Translations under genes and position numbers: made by a program
The notes under the pieces: generated by a model
What the model was told of the DNA's origin: nothing
The model's input: the letters and a program-made list of their open reading frames with translations, nothing else
Databases searched by the model: none
Shown here: piece by piece, positions 7,330 to 18,335 of the stretch
Layout of the letters: every line of letters starts with the position of its first letter
Position numbering within the stretch: position 1 is the stretch's first letter
Assembly (NCBI GenBank): GCA_016938035.1
Contig: JAFGVK010000064.1
Location: forward strand, 1-40,210
Length of the DNA: 40,210 bases
Direction: 5' to 3'
Origin: Deltaproteobacteria bacterium
GTDB lineage: Bacteria > Myxococcota_A > UBA796 > GCA-2862545

Positions 7330-8088
7330 ATGCGAATCACCTCCTGCGGCGTCACCGATGTGGGCCTCAAGCGCGGCCATAACGAGGACAATTTCCTCAT
7401 CAACGAGGAGCTGCACCTGTTCGTCGTGGCGGACGGTATGGGCGGCCACGTCGGCGGGGAGTACGCCTCGGCGATCGCTGTGAACACCGTGGAGGAGATC
7501 GTCACCTCGATGGAGCTCCACGAGGAGCTCCCGCACGAGGAGGACGATCCGGTAGAGGTCACGCGCGAGAAGCTCCGCTACGCCATCCGGCTCGCCGGCC
7601 GCAGGATCTTCGAGAAGGCCGAGGAGGAGCCTGAATTTCACGGGATGGGCACCACCTCGGTCGCCCTCCTGGTGGACGAGGGCAACGCCTACATCGCCCA
7701 CGTCGGTGACAGTCGCCTCTACATGCAGCGCGACGGGCAGATCGAGCAGGTCACCGAGGATCACTCCCTGGTGAACGAGAAGGTCAAGGCGGGCCTGATC
7801 ACCAAGGAAGAGGCGAAGAACCACAAGATGCGCAACGTCATCACCCGCTCCCTGGGCTACCAGGAGGACGTGGAGGTCGACGTGGAGGTCCGGGCGGTGC
7901 GGCGGGGCGATCAGTTCCTGATCTGCTCTGATGGCCTCTCGGGGCTGGTGGAAGACCACGAGATGGGCGAGCACATGACCGCTCACAGCCCGCAGGAGGC
8001 GGCGCGCCGCCTGGTGGAGCTCGCCTGCGAGCGCGGTGGTGACGACAACATCACCATCATCATCACCCGCGTGGACGAGGTCCCGTGA
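7330..8088 (+). CDS. PP2C-family Ser/Thr protein phosphatase
   Basis: 252-residue PPM/PP2C phosphatase, full length for the bacterial Stp/PrpC group. The metal-binding motifs are all present: GLKRGHNEDNF, VVADGMGGHVGGEYAS, GTTSVALL, AHVGDSRLY, ITRSLG, SDGLSGLV and GGDDNITII. It removes phosphate from Ser/Thr residues and is the expected counterpart of Hanks-type kinases such as the one at the left edge. The start is ATG 7330 with GAGGG upstream. The stop overlaps the GTG of the M23 peptidase gene by 4 bases (GTGA), which implies translational coupling and perhaps a shared cell-wall role. Confidence 0.95.
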   Translation: MRITSCGVTDVGLKRGHNEDNFLINEELHLFVVADGMGGHVGGEYASAIAVNTVEEIVTSMELHEELPHEEDDPVEVTREKLRYAIRLAGRRIFEKAEEEPEFHGMGTTSVALLVDEGNAYIAHVGDSRLYMQRDGQIEQVTEDHSLVNEKVKAGLITKEEAKNHKMRNVITRSLGYQEDVEVDVEVRAVRRGDQFLICSDGLSGLVEDHEMGEHMTAHSPQEAARRLVELACERGGDDNITIIITRVDEVP

Positions 8089-9005
8089 GCCACCTGCTCT
8101 TCGGTGAGGTGCGCGAGCGCCTCGTCGGAGAGAGCGAGATCCGCCGGACCAGGCAGCTGATGGGGGCGCTCTTCGCCCTCGTCGCGCTGTTTGGCTTGGC
8201 GCTGGGCGCGCTGATCCCGAGGAGCCTCACCTACGGGGCGCTGGTGGAGGAGAACCTCCGCCTGCGGACCCACCTGCAGGCCCTCGACCAGCAGATGGGA
8301 GAGGTGGACCGGGCGCTGATGCGCCTGCGGCTCTACGAGTCTCAGATCCGCTCTGCCGGCACGCCGACGGGGCCCTACGGGCCGGTGGACGAGGAGGAGC
8401 TCACCTGGGTCCCTGGCACCAGCCTGGAGCTGCTTCAGGAGCTGGGCGATGTGCAGCCGCTGGAGTACCACCCGAGCGACCTCCACCCCGCTGAGGCGTG
8501 GGCGCTGGCGGTGCAGGCGCGGGCCGACGTGTTCCTAGAGCAGTTCGCAGCCGCAGAACCTGACATGCAGCAGATGATGGCCGAGGTGGAGGACCTCAAG
8601 GCCCTGGAGCGCGCGCTGCCCTCTCGCTGGCCCGCCACCGGCCGCCTCACCTCCACCTTCGGTTTCCGCAAGAGCCCGGTCCGGCCCTACCGCACCAGGT
8701 TCCACTCGGGCATCGACATCGCCAACCGCCGGGGCGCTCCCATTGTCGCGGTGGCGCCAGGGCAGGTGATCGATGTGTCGTGGCGGGGAGGCTACGGCAA
8801 GGTGGTGGAGCTCGCCCACGGGTATGGGATCACCACCGTCTACGCCCACTGCCAGGCCACCCTGGTGCGGGAGGGGCAGCGGGTGGAGGCTGGAGACCGC
8901 GTCGCCACCATCGGCAACACCGGCCGCTCCACCGGACCCCACCTCCATTTCGAGGTGAGGGTGGACGGGCACGCGGTGGATCCCATGGACTACCTGCCCC
9001 GCTGA
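8085..9005 (+). CDS. Membrane-anchored M23 (LytM-type) peptidase
   Basis: 306 residues. One N-terminal membrane anchor (about 25-45, LMGALFALVALFGLALGAL) precedes a helical, probably coiled-coil stretch (about 50-90) and a C-terminal M23 domain (about 190-305). The zinc and active-site motifs HSGIDI and HLHFEV are intact, with YAHC and GNTGRSTGPH between, so it is predicted active against peptidoglycan cross-links in the periplasm. This is the architecture of EnvC/NlpD-like and MepM-like factors. GTG 8085 overlaps the PP2C stop, hinting that phosphorylation signalling and wall remodelling are linked. secA follows after 170 bp. Confidence 0.92.
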   Translation: MSHLLFGEVRERLVGESEIRRTRQLMGALFALVALFGLALGALIPRSLTYGALVEENLRLRTHLQALDQQMGEVDRALMRLRLYESQIRSAGTPTGPYGPVDEEELTWVPGTSLELLQELGDVQPLEYHPSDLHPAEAWALAVQARADVFLEQFAAAEPDMQQMMAEVEDLKALERALPSRWPATGRLTSTFGFRKSPVRPYRTRFHSGIDIANRRGAPIVAVAPGQVIDVSWRGGYGKVVELAHGYGITTVYAHCQATLVREGQRVEAGDRVATIGNTGRSTGPHLHFEVRVDGHAVDPMDYLPR

Positions 9006-9175
9006 GTGCCCGCTGTCACCGGGGTACTCGTCGTGTGAGCGGGCCCCGCCGAGACCCTTTGTGTCGTGTGCGCCTTGTCAGAGGGGCGTTAGTGTGAAGT
9101 TTTCGAGTCCGCACTTCCACGGATCGGCTCCACCCGGCGACCTTCTCGGCGCCAGAGGGGTGGGAGCGAGGGTAT

Positions 9176-11986
<2,811 letters not shown>

Positions 11987-12016
11987 GGGCGTGTCTCTGC
12001 CCCGCTGTACTCCATG

Positions 12017-12047
12017 AAGCGGCCCCTGCGTGGGCCGCTTTCGCTTT
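12017..12047 (+). terminator. Intrinsic terminator after secA
   Basis: Perfect 9-bp stem (aagcggccc with gggccgctt), 6-base loop, then tcgctttg. It lies 31 bases after the secA stop and separates secA from the rpsB operon. Confidence 0.85.
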
Positions 12048-12120
12048 GCCTCTGGCGCGCGGACGTGCTACCAGAGGCGACCGCTCGGGCCCTCGCTCGG
12101 GCGTAACGATCAGGTCGGAC

Positions 12121-12200
12121 GCTCACCTCGGTGAGCCGCGCGGTCCCTCGGTGCCCCGGTAGGGGGTCGGTCCGCGAGCCGGCTGTCCAACAACCAAAAC
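12121..12200 (+). promoter_or_regulatory. Structured leader upstream of rpsB
   Basis: The 5' region of rpsB holds a 6-bp hairpin (gctcac-ctcg-gtgagc at 12121-12136) and further short GC stems, including cccc-ggta-gggg. In other bacteria rpsB mRNA leaders are targets of S2 autoregulation. This position and structure would fit, but no conserved motif was recognised. Confidence 0.3.
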
Positions 12201-12228
12201 AGAGCGGCCGCGGCTGCTCGGAGTGCTC

Positions 12229-13014
12229 ATGAACATCTCCCTTCGCGATCTCCTTGAGGCAGGCGTCCACTTCGGTCACCAGACCCGTCGGTGGAATCCC
12301 CGTATGAAGCAGTACATCTACGGGGCCAAGAACGGCATCCACATCATCGACCTCCAGAAGACCGCGCGCGGGCTGGTTGACGCGACCCGCTTCGTGCAGC
12401 AGACCACCGCTCAGGGCGGCACCGTCCTGTTCATCGGCACCAAGCGCGCCGCCCAGGACATCGTCCGCGAGGAGTCCGCCCGCTCCGGGATGTTCTTCGT
12501 GAACCACCGCTGGCTCGGTGGCACCATGACCAACTACCAGACCGTCAAGAAGTCGATCGAGCGCTTGCTCACCCTCGAGCAGGCCCGCGACGAGGGCCGC
12601 TTCGACCTCCTCACCAAGAAGGAGGCCCTTGAGCTCAACCGCGAGATCGCCAAGATGGAGAAGACCCTCGGCGGCATCAAGAACATGAAGGGCCTGCCCG
12701 ACGTGATCTTCGTGGTCGATCCCCGCAAGGAGCACCTCGCCATCAAGGAGGCTCGCGCCCTCGGGATCAAGATCGTGGCGCTCTGCGACACCAACTGCGA
12801 CCCCACCGGGATCGACTACGTCATCCCCGGCAACGACGACGCCTACAAGTCCATCCACCTGTTCACCGCGGCGCTCGCCGACGCGGCGATGCAGGGCAAG
12901 CAGAACTCGACCGGCCGCACCAGCAGCGTCTACACCTCGGACGACGCGGCGGACGAGTCCGACGTCGAGGTCGTGCGCCGCCACGCCTCCTCCGAGGCCC
13001 CTGCCGAGGCCTAG
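12229..13014 (+). CDS. rpsB: 30S ribosomal protein S2
   Basis: 261 residues from ATG 12229, chosen over GTG 12223 because GGAG lies 5 bases upstream of the ATG. The N-terminus (LRDLLEAGVHFGHQTRRWNP), KYIYG-type segment, LFIGTKR, NHRWLGGTMTN and LPDVIFVVDP blocks are diagnostic. The C-terminal 40 residues are a family-variable acidic tail (DDAADESDVEV). S2 joins the small subunit late and anchors S1. It is the first gene of the conserved rpsB-tsf-pyrH-frr-uppS-cdsA-rseP order. Confidence 0.99.
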   Translation: MNISLRDLLEAGVHFGHQTRRWNPRMKQYIYGAKNGIHIIDLQKTARGLVDATRFVQQTTAQGGTVLFIGTKRAAQDIVREESARSGMFFVNHRWLGGTMTNYQTVKKSIERLLTLEQARDEGRFDLLTKKEALELNREIAKMEKTLGGIKNMKGLPDVIFVVDPRKEHLAIKEARALGIKIVALCDTNCDPTGIDYVIPGNDDAYKSIHLFTAALADAAMQGKQNSTGRTSSVYTSDDAADESDVEVVRRHASSEAPAEA

Positions 13015-13041
13015 TCAACGCTTTCCCCCATCCCTTCAGTC

Positions 13042-13057
13042 GCCGCCTTCGGGCGGC
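13042..13057 (+). other. UUCG-loop hairpin between rpsB and tsf
   Basis: A 6-bp all-GC stem (gccgcc with ggcggc) closed by a ttcg tetraloop lies just upstream of the tsf ribosome-binding site. There is no T-run, so it is not a standard terminator. It could protect the mRNA 3' end of rpsB or tune tsf expression. Confidence 0.6.
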
Positions 13058-13070
13058 AGGAGAGTAGTAT

Positions 13071-13715
13071 ATGAGCATGGAGCTGATCAAGGAGCTGCGC
13101 AGCCGGACTGGCGCGGGCATCCTCGACTGCAAGACCGCCCTCGCTGAGAACGGAAACGACATCGAGGCAGCCATCGACTACCTGCGCGCCAAGGGCCAGG
13201 CCGCCGCGGCCAAGAAGTCCAGCCGCATCGCGGCAGAGGGCCTCGTCCACGCCTACATCCACGCAGGTGGGCGTATCGGCGTGCTCCTCGAGGTCAACTG
13301 CGAGACCGACTTCGTCGCCAACACCGACGGCTTCCAGGACATGGTCCACGACATCGCGATGCACATCGCCGCCGCGAACCCCGACTTCGTCTCCAAGGAC
13401 GAGATCGACCCGGCCGCCATGGCCCACGAGCGCGAGGTCCAGCTCGAGCGCGTGAAGGAGGAGGGCAAGCCCGCCCACATCGCCGAGAAGATCGTCGAGG
13501 GCCGCATGTCCAAGTGGATGCAGGACGTCTGCCTCCTCGAGCAGCCCTTCATCAAGGACGAGGACAAGACCGTCGGCCAGATGATCTCCGAGGCGGTCGG
13601 CCGCATCGGCGAGAACATCAAGGTGCGCCGCTTTGTCCGCTACGAGGTGGGCGAGGGCCTGGAGAAGCGCTCCAACGACCTGGCCGCTGAGGTCGCCGCT
13701 ACGCTCAAGGGCTGA
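13071..13715 (+). CDS. tsf: Translation elongation factor Ts
   Basis: 214 residues, the short form of EF-Ts seen in many non-gamma-proteobacteria (Escherichia coli has about 280). The N-terminal UBA-like region (LRSRTGAGILDCKTAL) and the core EVNCETDFVAN, where TDFV is the Mg-displacing motif that drives nucleotide release from EF-Tu, are intact. The C-terminal IGENIKVRRFVRYEVGEG block is also typical. The start is ATG 13071 with AGGAGAG 6 bases upstream; ATG 13077 would lose that spacing. It lies 57 bp after rpsB. Confidence 0.98.
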   Translation: MSMELIKELRSRTGAGILDCKTALAENGNDIEAAIDYLRAKGQAAAAKKSSRIAAEGLVHAYIHAGGRIGVLLEVNCETDFVANTDGFQDMVHDIAMHIAAANPDFVSKDEIDPAAMAHEREVQLERVKEEGKPAHIAEKIVEGRMSKWMQDVCLLEQPFIKDEDKTVGQMISEAVGRIGENIKVRRFVRYEVGEGLEKRSNDLAAEVAATLKG

Positions 13716-13735
13716 TCCCAGCTCTTCTGTGGTAC

Positions 13736-13770
13736 AAGCGTCGGGATCCGTCGGGTTCCGACGCTTTTTC
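13736..13770 (+). terminator. Intrinsic terminator or attenuator between tsf and pyrH
   Basis: Perfect 9-bp stem (aagcgtcgg with ccgacgctt), 13-base loop, then tttttctttgg. It ends only about 15 bases before the pyrH ATG, so pyrH must rely on read-through or an upstream promoter. Partial termination would lower the downstream genes relative to the translation factors. Confidence 0.8.
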
Positions 13771-13784
13771 TTTGGAGAGGTGCC

Positions 13785-14498
13785 ATGAGTGACTACAAGA
13801 CCGTCCTGCTGAAGCTCTCGGGGGAGATGCTCGCGGGAGCAGCGGGCCATGGGCTCGATCAGGCCGTCCTCGACGCCTTCGCTGGCGAGATCGCCGCAGC
13901 CGCGCGCGCGGGTGTGCGCCTGGGGGTGGTGATCGGCGGGGGCAACATCTTCCGCGGCCTCTCGGTCGCCGCCACCGGGATGAACCGGAGCAGGGCGGAC
14001 CACATGGGGATGCTCGCCACGGTGATCAACGCCCTGGCGATGCAGGACGCGCTGGAGCGCCTGGGGGTGGAGGCCAGGGTGTTCTCCGCCGTGCGGATGG
14101 ACACCGTCGCGGAGCCCTGCCTCTGCCGCGAGGCGGTGCGGCACCTGGACCAGGGGCGGGTGGTGATCTTCGGGGGGGGCACCGGCAACCCCTTCTTCTC
14201 CACCGACTCCGGGGCCGCCCTCCGCGCCGCTGAGATCGGCGCCGACCTGCTGCTCAAGGGCACCAAGGTCGACGGCATCTACGACAAGGACCCCGCCAGG
14301 CACCCCGACGCGGTGCGCTTCGAGCGGCTCACCCACATGGAGGTGCTCTCGCGGGGCCTCAGGGTCATGGACCTGACCGCCACCGCCCTGTGCAGGGACA
14401 ACCAGATCCCGGTCGTCGTCTATGACGCCTCTGTGCCGGGGAACCTGGCCAGGGTCCTCGCCGGCGAGCAGGTGGGGACGCGGGTGGACGCTCACTGA
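13785..14498 (+). CDS. pyrH: UMP kinase
   Basis: 237 residues, the normal bacterial length. Phosphorylates UMP to UDP with ATP, in the cytoplasm, as a hexamer. KLSGEML near the N-terminus, VIGGGNIFRG, the RADHMGMLATVINALA block and FGGGTGNPFFSTDSGAALRA are hallmark segments of the amino-acid-kinase fold, with LKGTKVDGIYDKDP completing the ATP site. GGAGAGG precedes ATG 13785. It supplies the pathway that continues through Ndk and PyrG, both also in this window. Confidence 0.99.
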   Translation: MSDYKTVLLKLSGEMLAGAAGHGLDQAVLDAFAGEIAAAARAGVRLGVVIGGGNIFRGLSVAATGMNRSRADHMGMLATVINALAMQDALERLGVEARVFSAVRMDTVAEPCLCREAVRHLDQGRVVIFGGGTGNPFFSTDSGAALRAAEIGADLLLKGTKVDGIYDKDPARHPDAVRFERLTHMEVLSRGLRVMDLTATALCRDNQIPVVVYDASVPGNLARVLAGEQVGTRVDAH

Positions 14499-14568
14499 TC
14501 TGCCGACCCAGGCGCAGAGAGGGCCGGCTGGCCCCGCTCAGGTTACATCGGCCTACCCGGAGGTTCCT

Positions 14569-15129
14569 ATGGAAGAATATCTTGAGTCCATGCTGGAGGA
14601 TATGACCAAGGCGATCGCGTCGCTTGAGCGCGATCTGTCCACCGTCCGCACCGGTCGGGCCTCTCCCAAGCTGGTCGAGACCCTGCAGGTCATGATCCAG
14701 TCTTATGGCGCGGCGATGCCCCTCAACCAGCTCGCCACCATCCAGGCCCCTGACGCCAGGATGCTGGTGGTCAACCCCTGGGACAAGAGCACCCTCAACG
14801 ACATTGAGCGCGCGATCGTCCAGGCATCCCTCGGTATCACCCCGAGCAACGACGGGCAGATCATCCGCCTCCCCATCCCGGCCCTCACCGCCGACCGGCG
14901 CCGCGATCTGGTCAAGCAGGTGCGCCAGATGGGCGAGGAGGGCAAGGTCCGGGTCCGCCACGTCCGGAGGGAGTACAACGAGCTGTTCAAGAACGGACAG
15001 AAGGACGGGGACATCTCCGAGGATGAGTCCCGCCGCCTGGTGGACAAGGTGCAGGTCTCCACCGACGACTACGTCGCGCTGATCGAGAAGATGGTCTCCG
15101 CCAAGGAAGCAGAGGTCCAGGAGGTCTGA
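14569..15129 (+). CDS. frr: Ribosome recycling factor
   Basis: 186 residues from ATG 14569 with GGAGG 6 bases upstream. The upstream in-frame extension to 14422 runs into pyrH and was rejected. RRF works with EF-G to split post-termination ribosomes. The conserved LSTVRTGRASPKLVE, IQAPDARMLVVNPWD, GITPSNDGQIIRLPIP and the C-terminal helix with KQVRQMGEEGKVRVRHVRRE are all present. It lies 70 bp after pyrH in the same order as in many bacteria. Confidence 0.99.
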   Translation: MEEYLESMLEDMTKAIASLERDLSTVRTGRASPKLVETLQVMIQSYGAAMPLNQLATIQAPDARMLVVNPWDKSTLNDIERAIVQASLGITPSNDGQIIRLPIPALTADRRRDLVKQVRQMGEEGKVRVRHVRREYNELFKNGQKDGDISEDESRRLVDKVQVSTDDYVALIEKMVSAKEAEVQEV

Positions 15130-15161
15130 GTACCGCCGGGCCGCGCGCCCAAAGGAGGAGC

Positions 15162-15896
15162 ATGGCCTACGACGGCCCGGTGCCCCGGCACCTCGCGATC
15201 ATCATGGACGGCAACGGGCGCTGGGCCCAGGCGCAGGGCCTCCCTAGGGAGCGCGGCCACGAGGCGGGCGCGGACTCTGTGCGCGAGATCCTGAGGATCT
15301 CGGGCGAGCTGGGCATCGAGGTGCTCACCCTGTACAGCTTCTCCACCGAGAACTGGAAGCGCCCGGTGGGCGAGGTGCGCGCGCTGATGGGCCTGCTGGA
15401 GCGCTATCTCTCCGAGGAGCGCGAGGAGCTGCGCCGGAACAACGTCCGGCTGCGGGCGATCGGGCAGATCGATCGACTCCCCCTCGCGGTGCGGCTGCTG
15501 CTCAAGGACGTCGGCCGCTACACGGCGGGAAACACCGGTATTCAGCTTGTGCTCGCCCTCTCCTACGGGGGACGACACGAGCTGGTAGAGGCGGCCAAGG
15601 CCCTCGCGCGCAGGGTGCAGCGGGGCGAGCTGAAGGTGGACGCCATCGATGAGGACGCGTTCGCCGGGCACCTCGCCACCGCGGGGCTGCCGGATCCCGA
15701 TCTGCTGATCCGCACCTCGGGTGAGCACAGGCTGTCGAATTTCCTCCCCTGGCAGCTCGCCTACTCTGAGCTGTACGTCACCGACGTCCACTGGCCGGAA
15801 TTCCGCCGTCCGCACCTGGAGGAGGCGCTCGCCTCCTACGGCAAGCGGGAGCGGCGCTTCGGGCAGACAGGGGCCCAGCTCCGGAGCAGCCCATGA
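15162..15896 (+). CDS. uppS: Isoprenyl (undecaprenyl) diphosphate synthase
   Basis: 244 residues of the cis-prenyltransferase family, which makes the C55 lipid carrier for peptidoglycan and O-antigen. Motifs: HLAIIMDGNGRWA with the catalytic Asp, RGHEAGADSVREI, LTLYSFSTENWKRP, and the C-terminal DLLIRTSGEHRLSNFLPWQ followed by LYVTDVHWPEF. GGAGGAG precedes the ATG. The stop overlaps the cdsA start by 4 bases (ATGA), so the two are translationally coupled. Confidence 0.98.
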   Translation: MAYDGPVPRHLAIIMDGNGRWAQAQGLPRERGHEAGADSVREILRISGELGIEVLTLYSFSTENWKRPVGEVRALMGLLERYLSEEREELRRNNVRLRAIGQIDRLPLAVRLLLKDVGRYTAGNTGIQLVLALSYGGRHELVEAAKALARRVQRGELKVDAIDEDAFAGHLATAGLPDPDLLIRTSGEHRLSNFLPWQLAYSELYVTDVHWPEFRRPHLEEALASYGKRERRFGQTGAQLRSSP

Positions 15897-16690
15897 TCAC
15901 CAGGGTGCTCGCGGCCCTGGTCGGGCTCGCGGTGGTGATCCCCGCCATCCTGTGGGGCGGACAGGCCGCGGTGCTGGCGCTGGCGGGGCTGGCGGTGGTA
16001 GTGGGCGCGGACGAGTACGTCCGGATGGCGACCCCAGACGACCGCGCGGGCGGGCTGGCGGTGGTGGGCGGCGGCGGGCTGGCCCTGTTCGCCACCCTGT
16101 CCCTCGCCCCTGTGGCGTGGCACGCCCCCCTCGGCGGGCTGCTGCTGGTGGCCGTGTTCCTAAACGGGGTGCTGCGTCCAGGGGCGGACCTCGCCGAGGC
16201 CGCAGCGCGGGTCGGGAAGCACGCGCTGGGGCTGGGGTGGGTGGGGGGCTTCCTCGCCTTTCTGCCGCTGCTGCGCGAGCTGGGGCTGGGGTGGGTCTTC
16301 CTGGCGCTGGTCATCCCCTGGCTCGGGGACACAGGTGGCTATTTCTCTGGCAGGGCCTTTGGGAAGCACAAGATGTACCCCAAGCTCAGCCCCAAGAAGA
16401 CCTGGGAGGGGCTGGCGGGCGGCCTGACGCTCACCGTGGCGGGGGTGTTCGCGCTCCGCTACCTGGTGCTGGACGTGCTCAGCCCGGTGGACGCCGTGGT
16501 GCTGGGGCTGGTGTTGGGGGCGATGGCCGCCCTGGGCGACCTAGCGGAGTCGCTGCTCAAGCGTGCCTACGGGGTGAAGGACTCTGGGCGCTTCATGCCC
16601 GGTCACGGCGGGCTCCTCGACCGGATCGACTCGCTGCTGTTCGTGGCGCCGCTGCTCTACGCCTACGCTGTCCTCATCAAGGGCCTATAG
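15893..16690 (+). CDS. cdsA: Phosphatidate cytidylyltransferase
   Basis: 265-residue integral membrane enzyme that turns phosphatidate and CTP into CDP-diacylglycerol, the branch point of phospholipid synthesis. Several hydrophobic segments cover residues 1-205. The C-terminal CdsA signature is complete (SLLKRAYGVKDSGRF, then PGHGGLLDRIDSLL). An FGKHKMYPKLSPKKTWEG segment, also typical, sits mid-protein. ATG 15893 overlaps the uppS stop. rseP follows after 8 bp; dxr, often found between these genes, is not there. Confidence 0.97.
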   Translation: MITRVLAALVGLAVVIPAILWGGQAAVLALAGLAVVVGADEYVRMATPDDRAGGLAVVGGGGLALFATLSLAPVAWHAPLGGLLLVAVFLNGVLRPGADLAEAAARVGKHALGLGWVGGFLAFLPLLRELGLGWVFLALVIPWLGDTGGYFSGRAFGKHKMYPKLSPKKTWEGLAGGLTLTVAGVFALRYLVLDVLSPVDAVVLGLVLGAMAALGDLAESLLKRAYGVKDSGRFMPGHGGLLDRIDSLLFVAPLLYAYAVLIKGL

Positions 16691-16698
16691 GGGGGATT

Positions 16699-18333
16699 GT
16701 GGGCACTAGCCTCGTCGCAGGCCTCGCGATGTTCGTGGCGCTGGTGGTCGTCCACGAGTTCGGCCACTTCGTCGTCGCCAAGCTGTTTGGGATCGGCGTC
16801 CCGGTGTTCTCGATCGGGATGGGGCCCAAGGTCTACGGGGTAGAGTGGAGGGGCACGGAGTACCGCCTCTCTGCCCTGCCGCTGGGGGGCTACGTCCGGC
16901 TGGCTGGCGCCGATCCTTTCGGGGAGGAGGCGGTAGAGGAGGAGGTGGACCCCAGGCTGGATTTCATGCGCAGGCCGGTCTACCAGCGCCTGCTGGTGAT
17001 GCTGGCGGGGCCTGCGTTCAACCTCGCGCTGCCCCTGGTGGTGTTCACCGGGGTGCTGATGCTGGGGGAGCCCCAGACCATCGCTCAGATCGGCTCAGTG
17101 CACGCTGGCAGCGCGAGCGAGGAGGCGGGCCTCCAGGCGGGGGACCTGATCCTCGAGGTGGACGGGGTGCCGGTTCACTTCTGGAGTGAGTGGATCGACG
17201 CGCTCGACACCCACAAGGGCCGGGCGGTGCCCCTCCGGATCGCGCGCGGGGGGGAGGAGCTACAGCTCACCCTGGGCGAGGGGGTGATCCGGGAGGGCGA
17301 GGCGGGGCACATCGATTTTGAGCACCTCGGCCTGTCGACCCAGTGGGTCTCCAGCAGGGTCGGGGTGGATGGGGCGGGGTCCGCGGCGGGCAGGGCCGGG
17401 ATGATCACCGGCGACGCTGTCTCCTCGGTCGACGGGGTGGAGGTGAGCACCTGGGAGGCCCTGATGCGGGCTATGACCCCGGGCCAGCCCCACCAGCTGG
17501 AGTGGCTGCGGGCTGACAGAGAGGGCGGTATCACCGAGCACCAGGGGCGCATCGACCCCCCGCTGCTCTGGGCGCCCCGCCCACAGGATGGCCTCGCGAA
17601 TCCTTGGGGGCTCGTCCCGGTGATGGTCTACGTCGGCCAGGTGATGCCGGGCAGCGCGGCGGCGGCCGCGGGAATTCTGCCAGACGATCGCCTGCTGGCG
17701 CTGGACGGCGCGCCGGTGATGGACTGGGCCAACATCACGATGAGCACGGCGGGAGCGGTGCAGGCGCGGGTGCTGACCCTGGTGCGCGACGACTCGCTGC
17801 TGGAGCAGCGGATCACCCCTCGCATGGAGCGGGAATTCCTGGGCGGAGAGGTCCGCTACCGGCCGATCATGGGGATCGCCCTCTACCCAGACGCCTTCGC
17901 GCCGCCGGTGATGGAGCACGGCTACTACGGGATCACCGAGGCGGTCCCCAGGGCCTTCGAGGAGAGCCGCTTCCTGTTCCAGCGCACCGTAGGGGTGCTG
18001 GGGCGACTGCTCACCGGCGAGGTCAAGCCGGCGGAGTCCCTGGGCGGCCCGATCGAGATCTTCCGCATCGCCGGGGAGGGGGCAGACCATGGGATCTACG
18101 CCTTCCTGCGCCTGATGGGCACCATCTCCATCTCGCTGGGGGTGGTGAACCTGCTCCCGGTGCCGGTGCTGGACGGGGGGCAGATCCTGTTCTACCTGGT
18201 CGAGGGGATCAGGGGCAGGCCGCTCTCGCTGGCCTTTCGCGAGCGGGTGCAGATGGTCGGGGTGCTGTTCCTGGTCGCGGTGATGCTCATGGTGATGGTC
18301 ATCGACGTCAACCGTCTCTTCAGCGGAGGCTGA
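16699..18333 (+). CDS. rseP: Site-2 intramembrane metalloprotease RseP with three PDZ-like domains
   Basis: 544 residues, about 95 longer than the Escherichia coli protein. GTG 16699 is chosen because a G-rich ribosome-binding site precedes it and the N-terminus aligns with the family. The zinc motif HEFGH is at residues 19-23 in the first membrane helix, and the C-terminal NLLPVPVLDGG supplies the Asp ligand near 484-494. Between them are three PDZ-like repeats at about 128-193, 224-278 and 311-373, each with the pattern GSA..AG...GD.....DG. Standard RseP has two. The enzyme cuts membrane-embedded anti-sigma factors and remnant signal peptides. tsaB starts 2 bases after the stop. Confidence 0.96.
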   Translation: MGTSLVAGLAMFVALVVVHEFGHFVVAKLFGIGVPVFSIGMGPKVYGVEWRGTEYRLSALPLGGYVRLAGADPFGEEAVEEEVDPRLDFMRRPVYQRLLVMLAGPAFNLALPLVVFTGVLMLGEPQTIAQIGSVHAGSASEEAGLQAGDLILEVDGVPVHFWSEWIDALDTHKGRAVPLRIARGGEELQLTLGEGVIREGEAGHIDFEHLGLSTQWVSSRVGVDGAGSAAGRAGMITGDAVSSVDGVEVSTWEALMRAMTPGQPHQLEWLRADREGGITEHQGRIDPPLLWAPRPQDGLANPWGLVPVMVYVGQVMPGSAAAAAGILPDDRLLALDGAPVMDWANITMSTAGAVQARVLTLVRDDSLLEQRITPRMEREFLGGEVRYRPIMGIALYPDAFAPPVMEHGYYGITEAVPRAFEESRFLFQRTVGVLGRLLTGEVKPAESLGGPIEIFRIAGEGADHGIYAFLRLMGTISISLGVVNLLPVPVLDGGQILFYLVEGIRGRPLSLAFRERVQMVGVLFLVAVMLMVMVIDVNRLFSGG

Positions 18334-18335
18334 TC

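Noticed and set aside
15721-16698. Upstream extension of the rseP frame over uppS and cdsA
   Set aside because: Arg/Gly/Pro-rich shadow of two well-conserved genes; the real start is GTG 16699.
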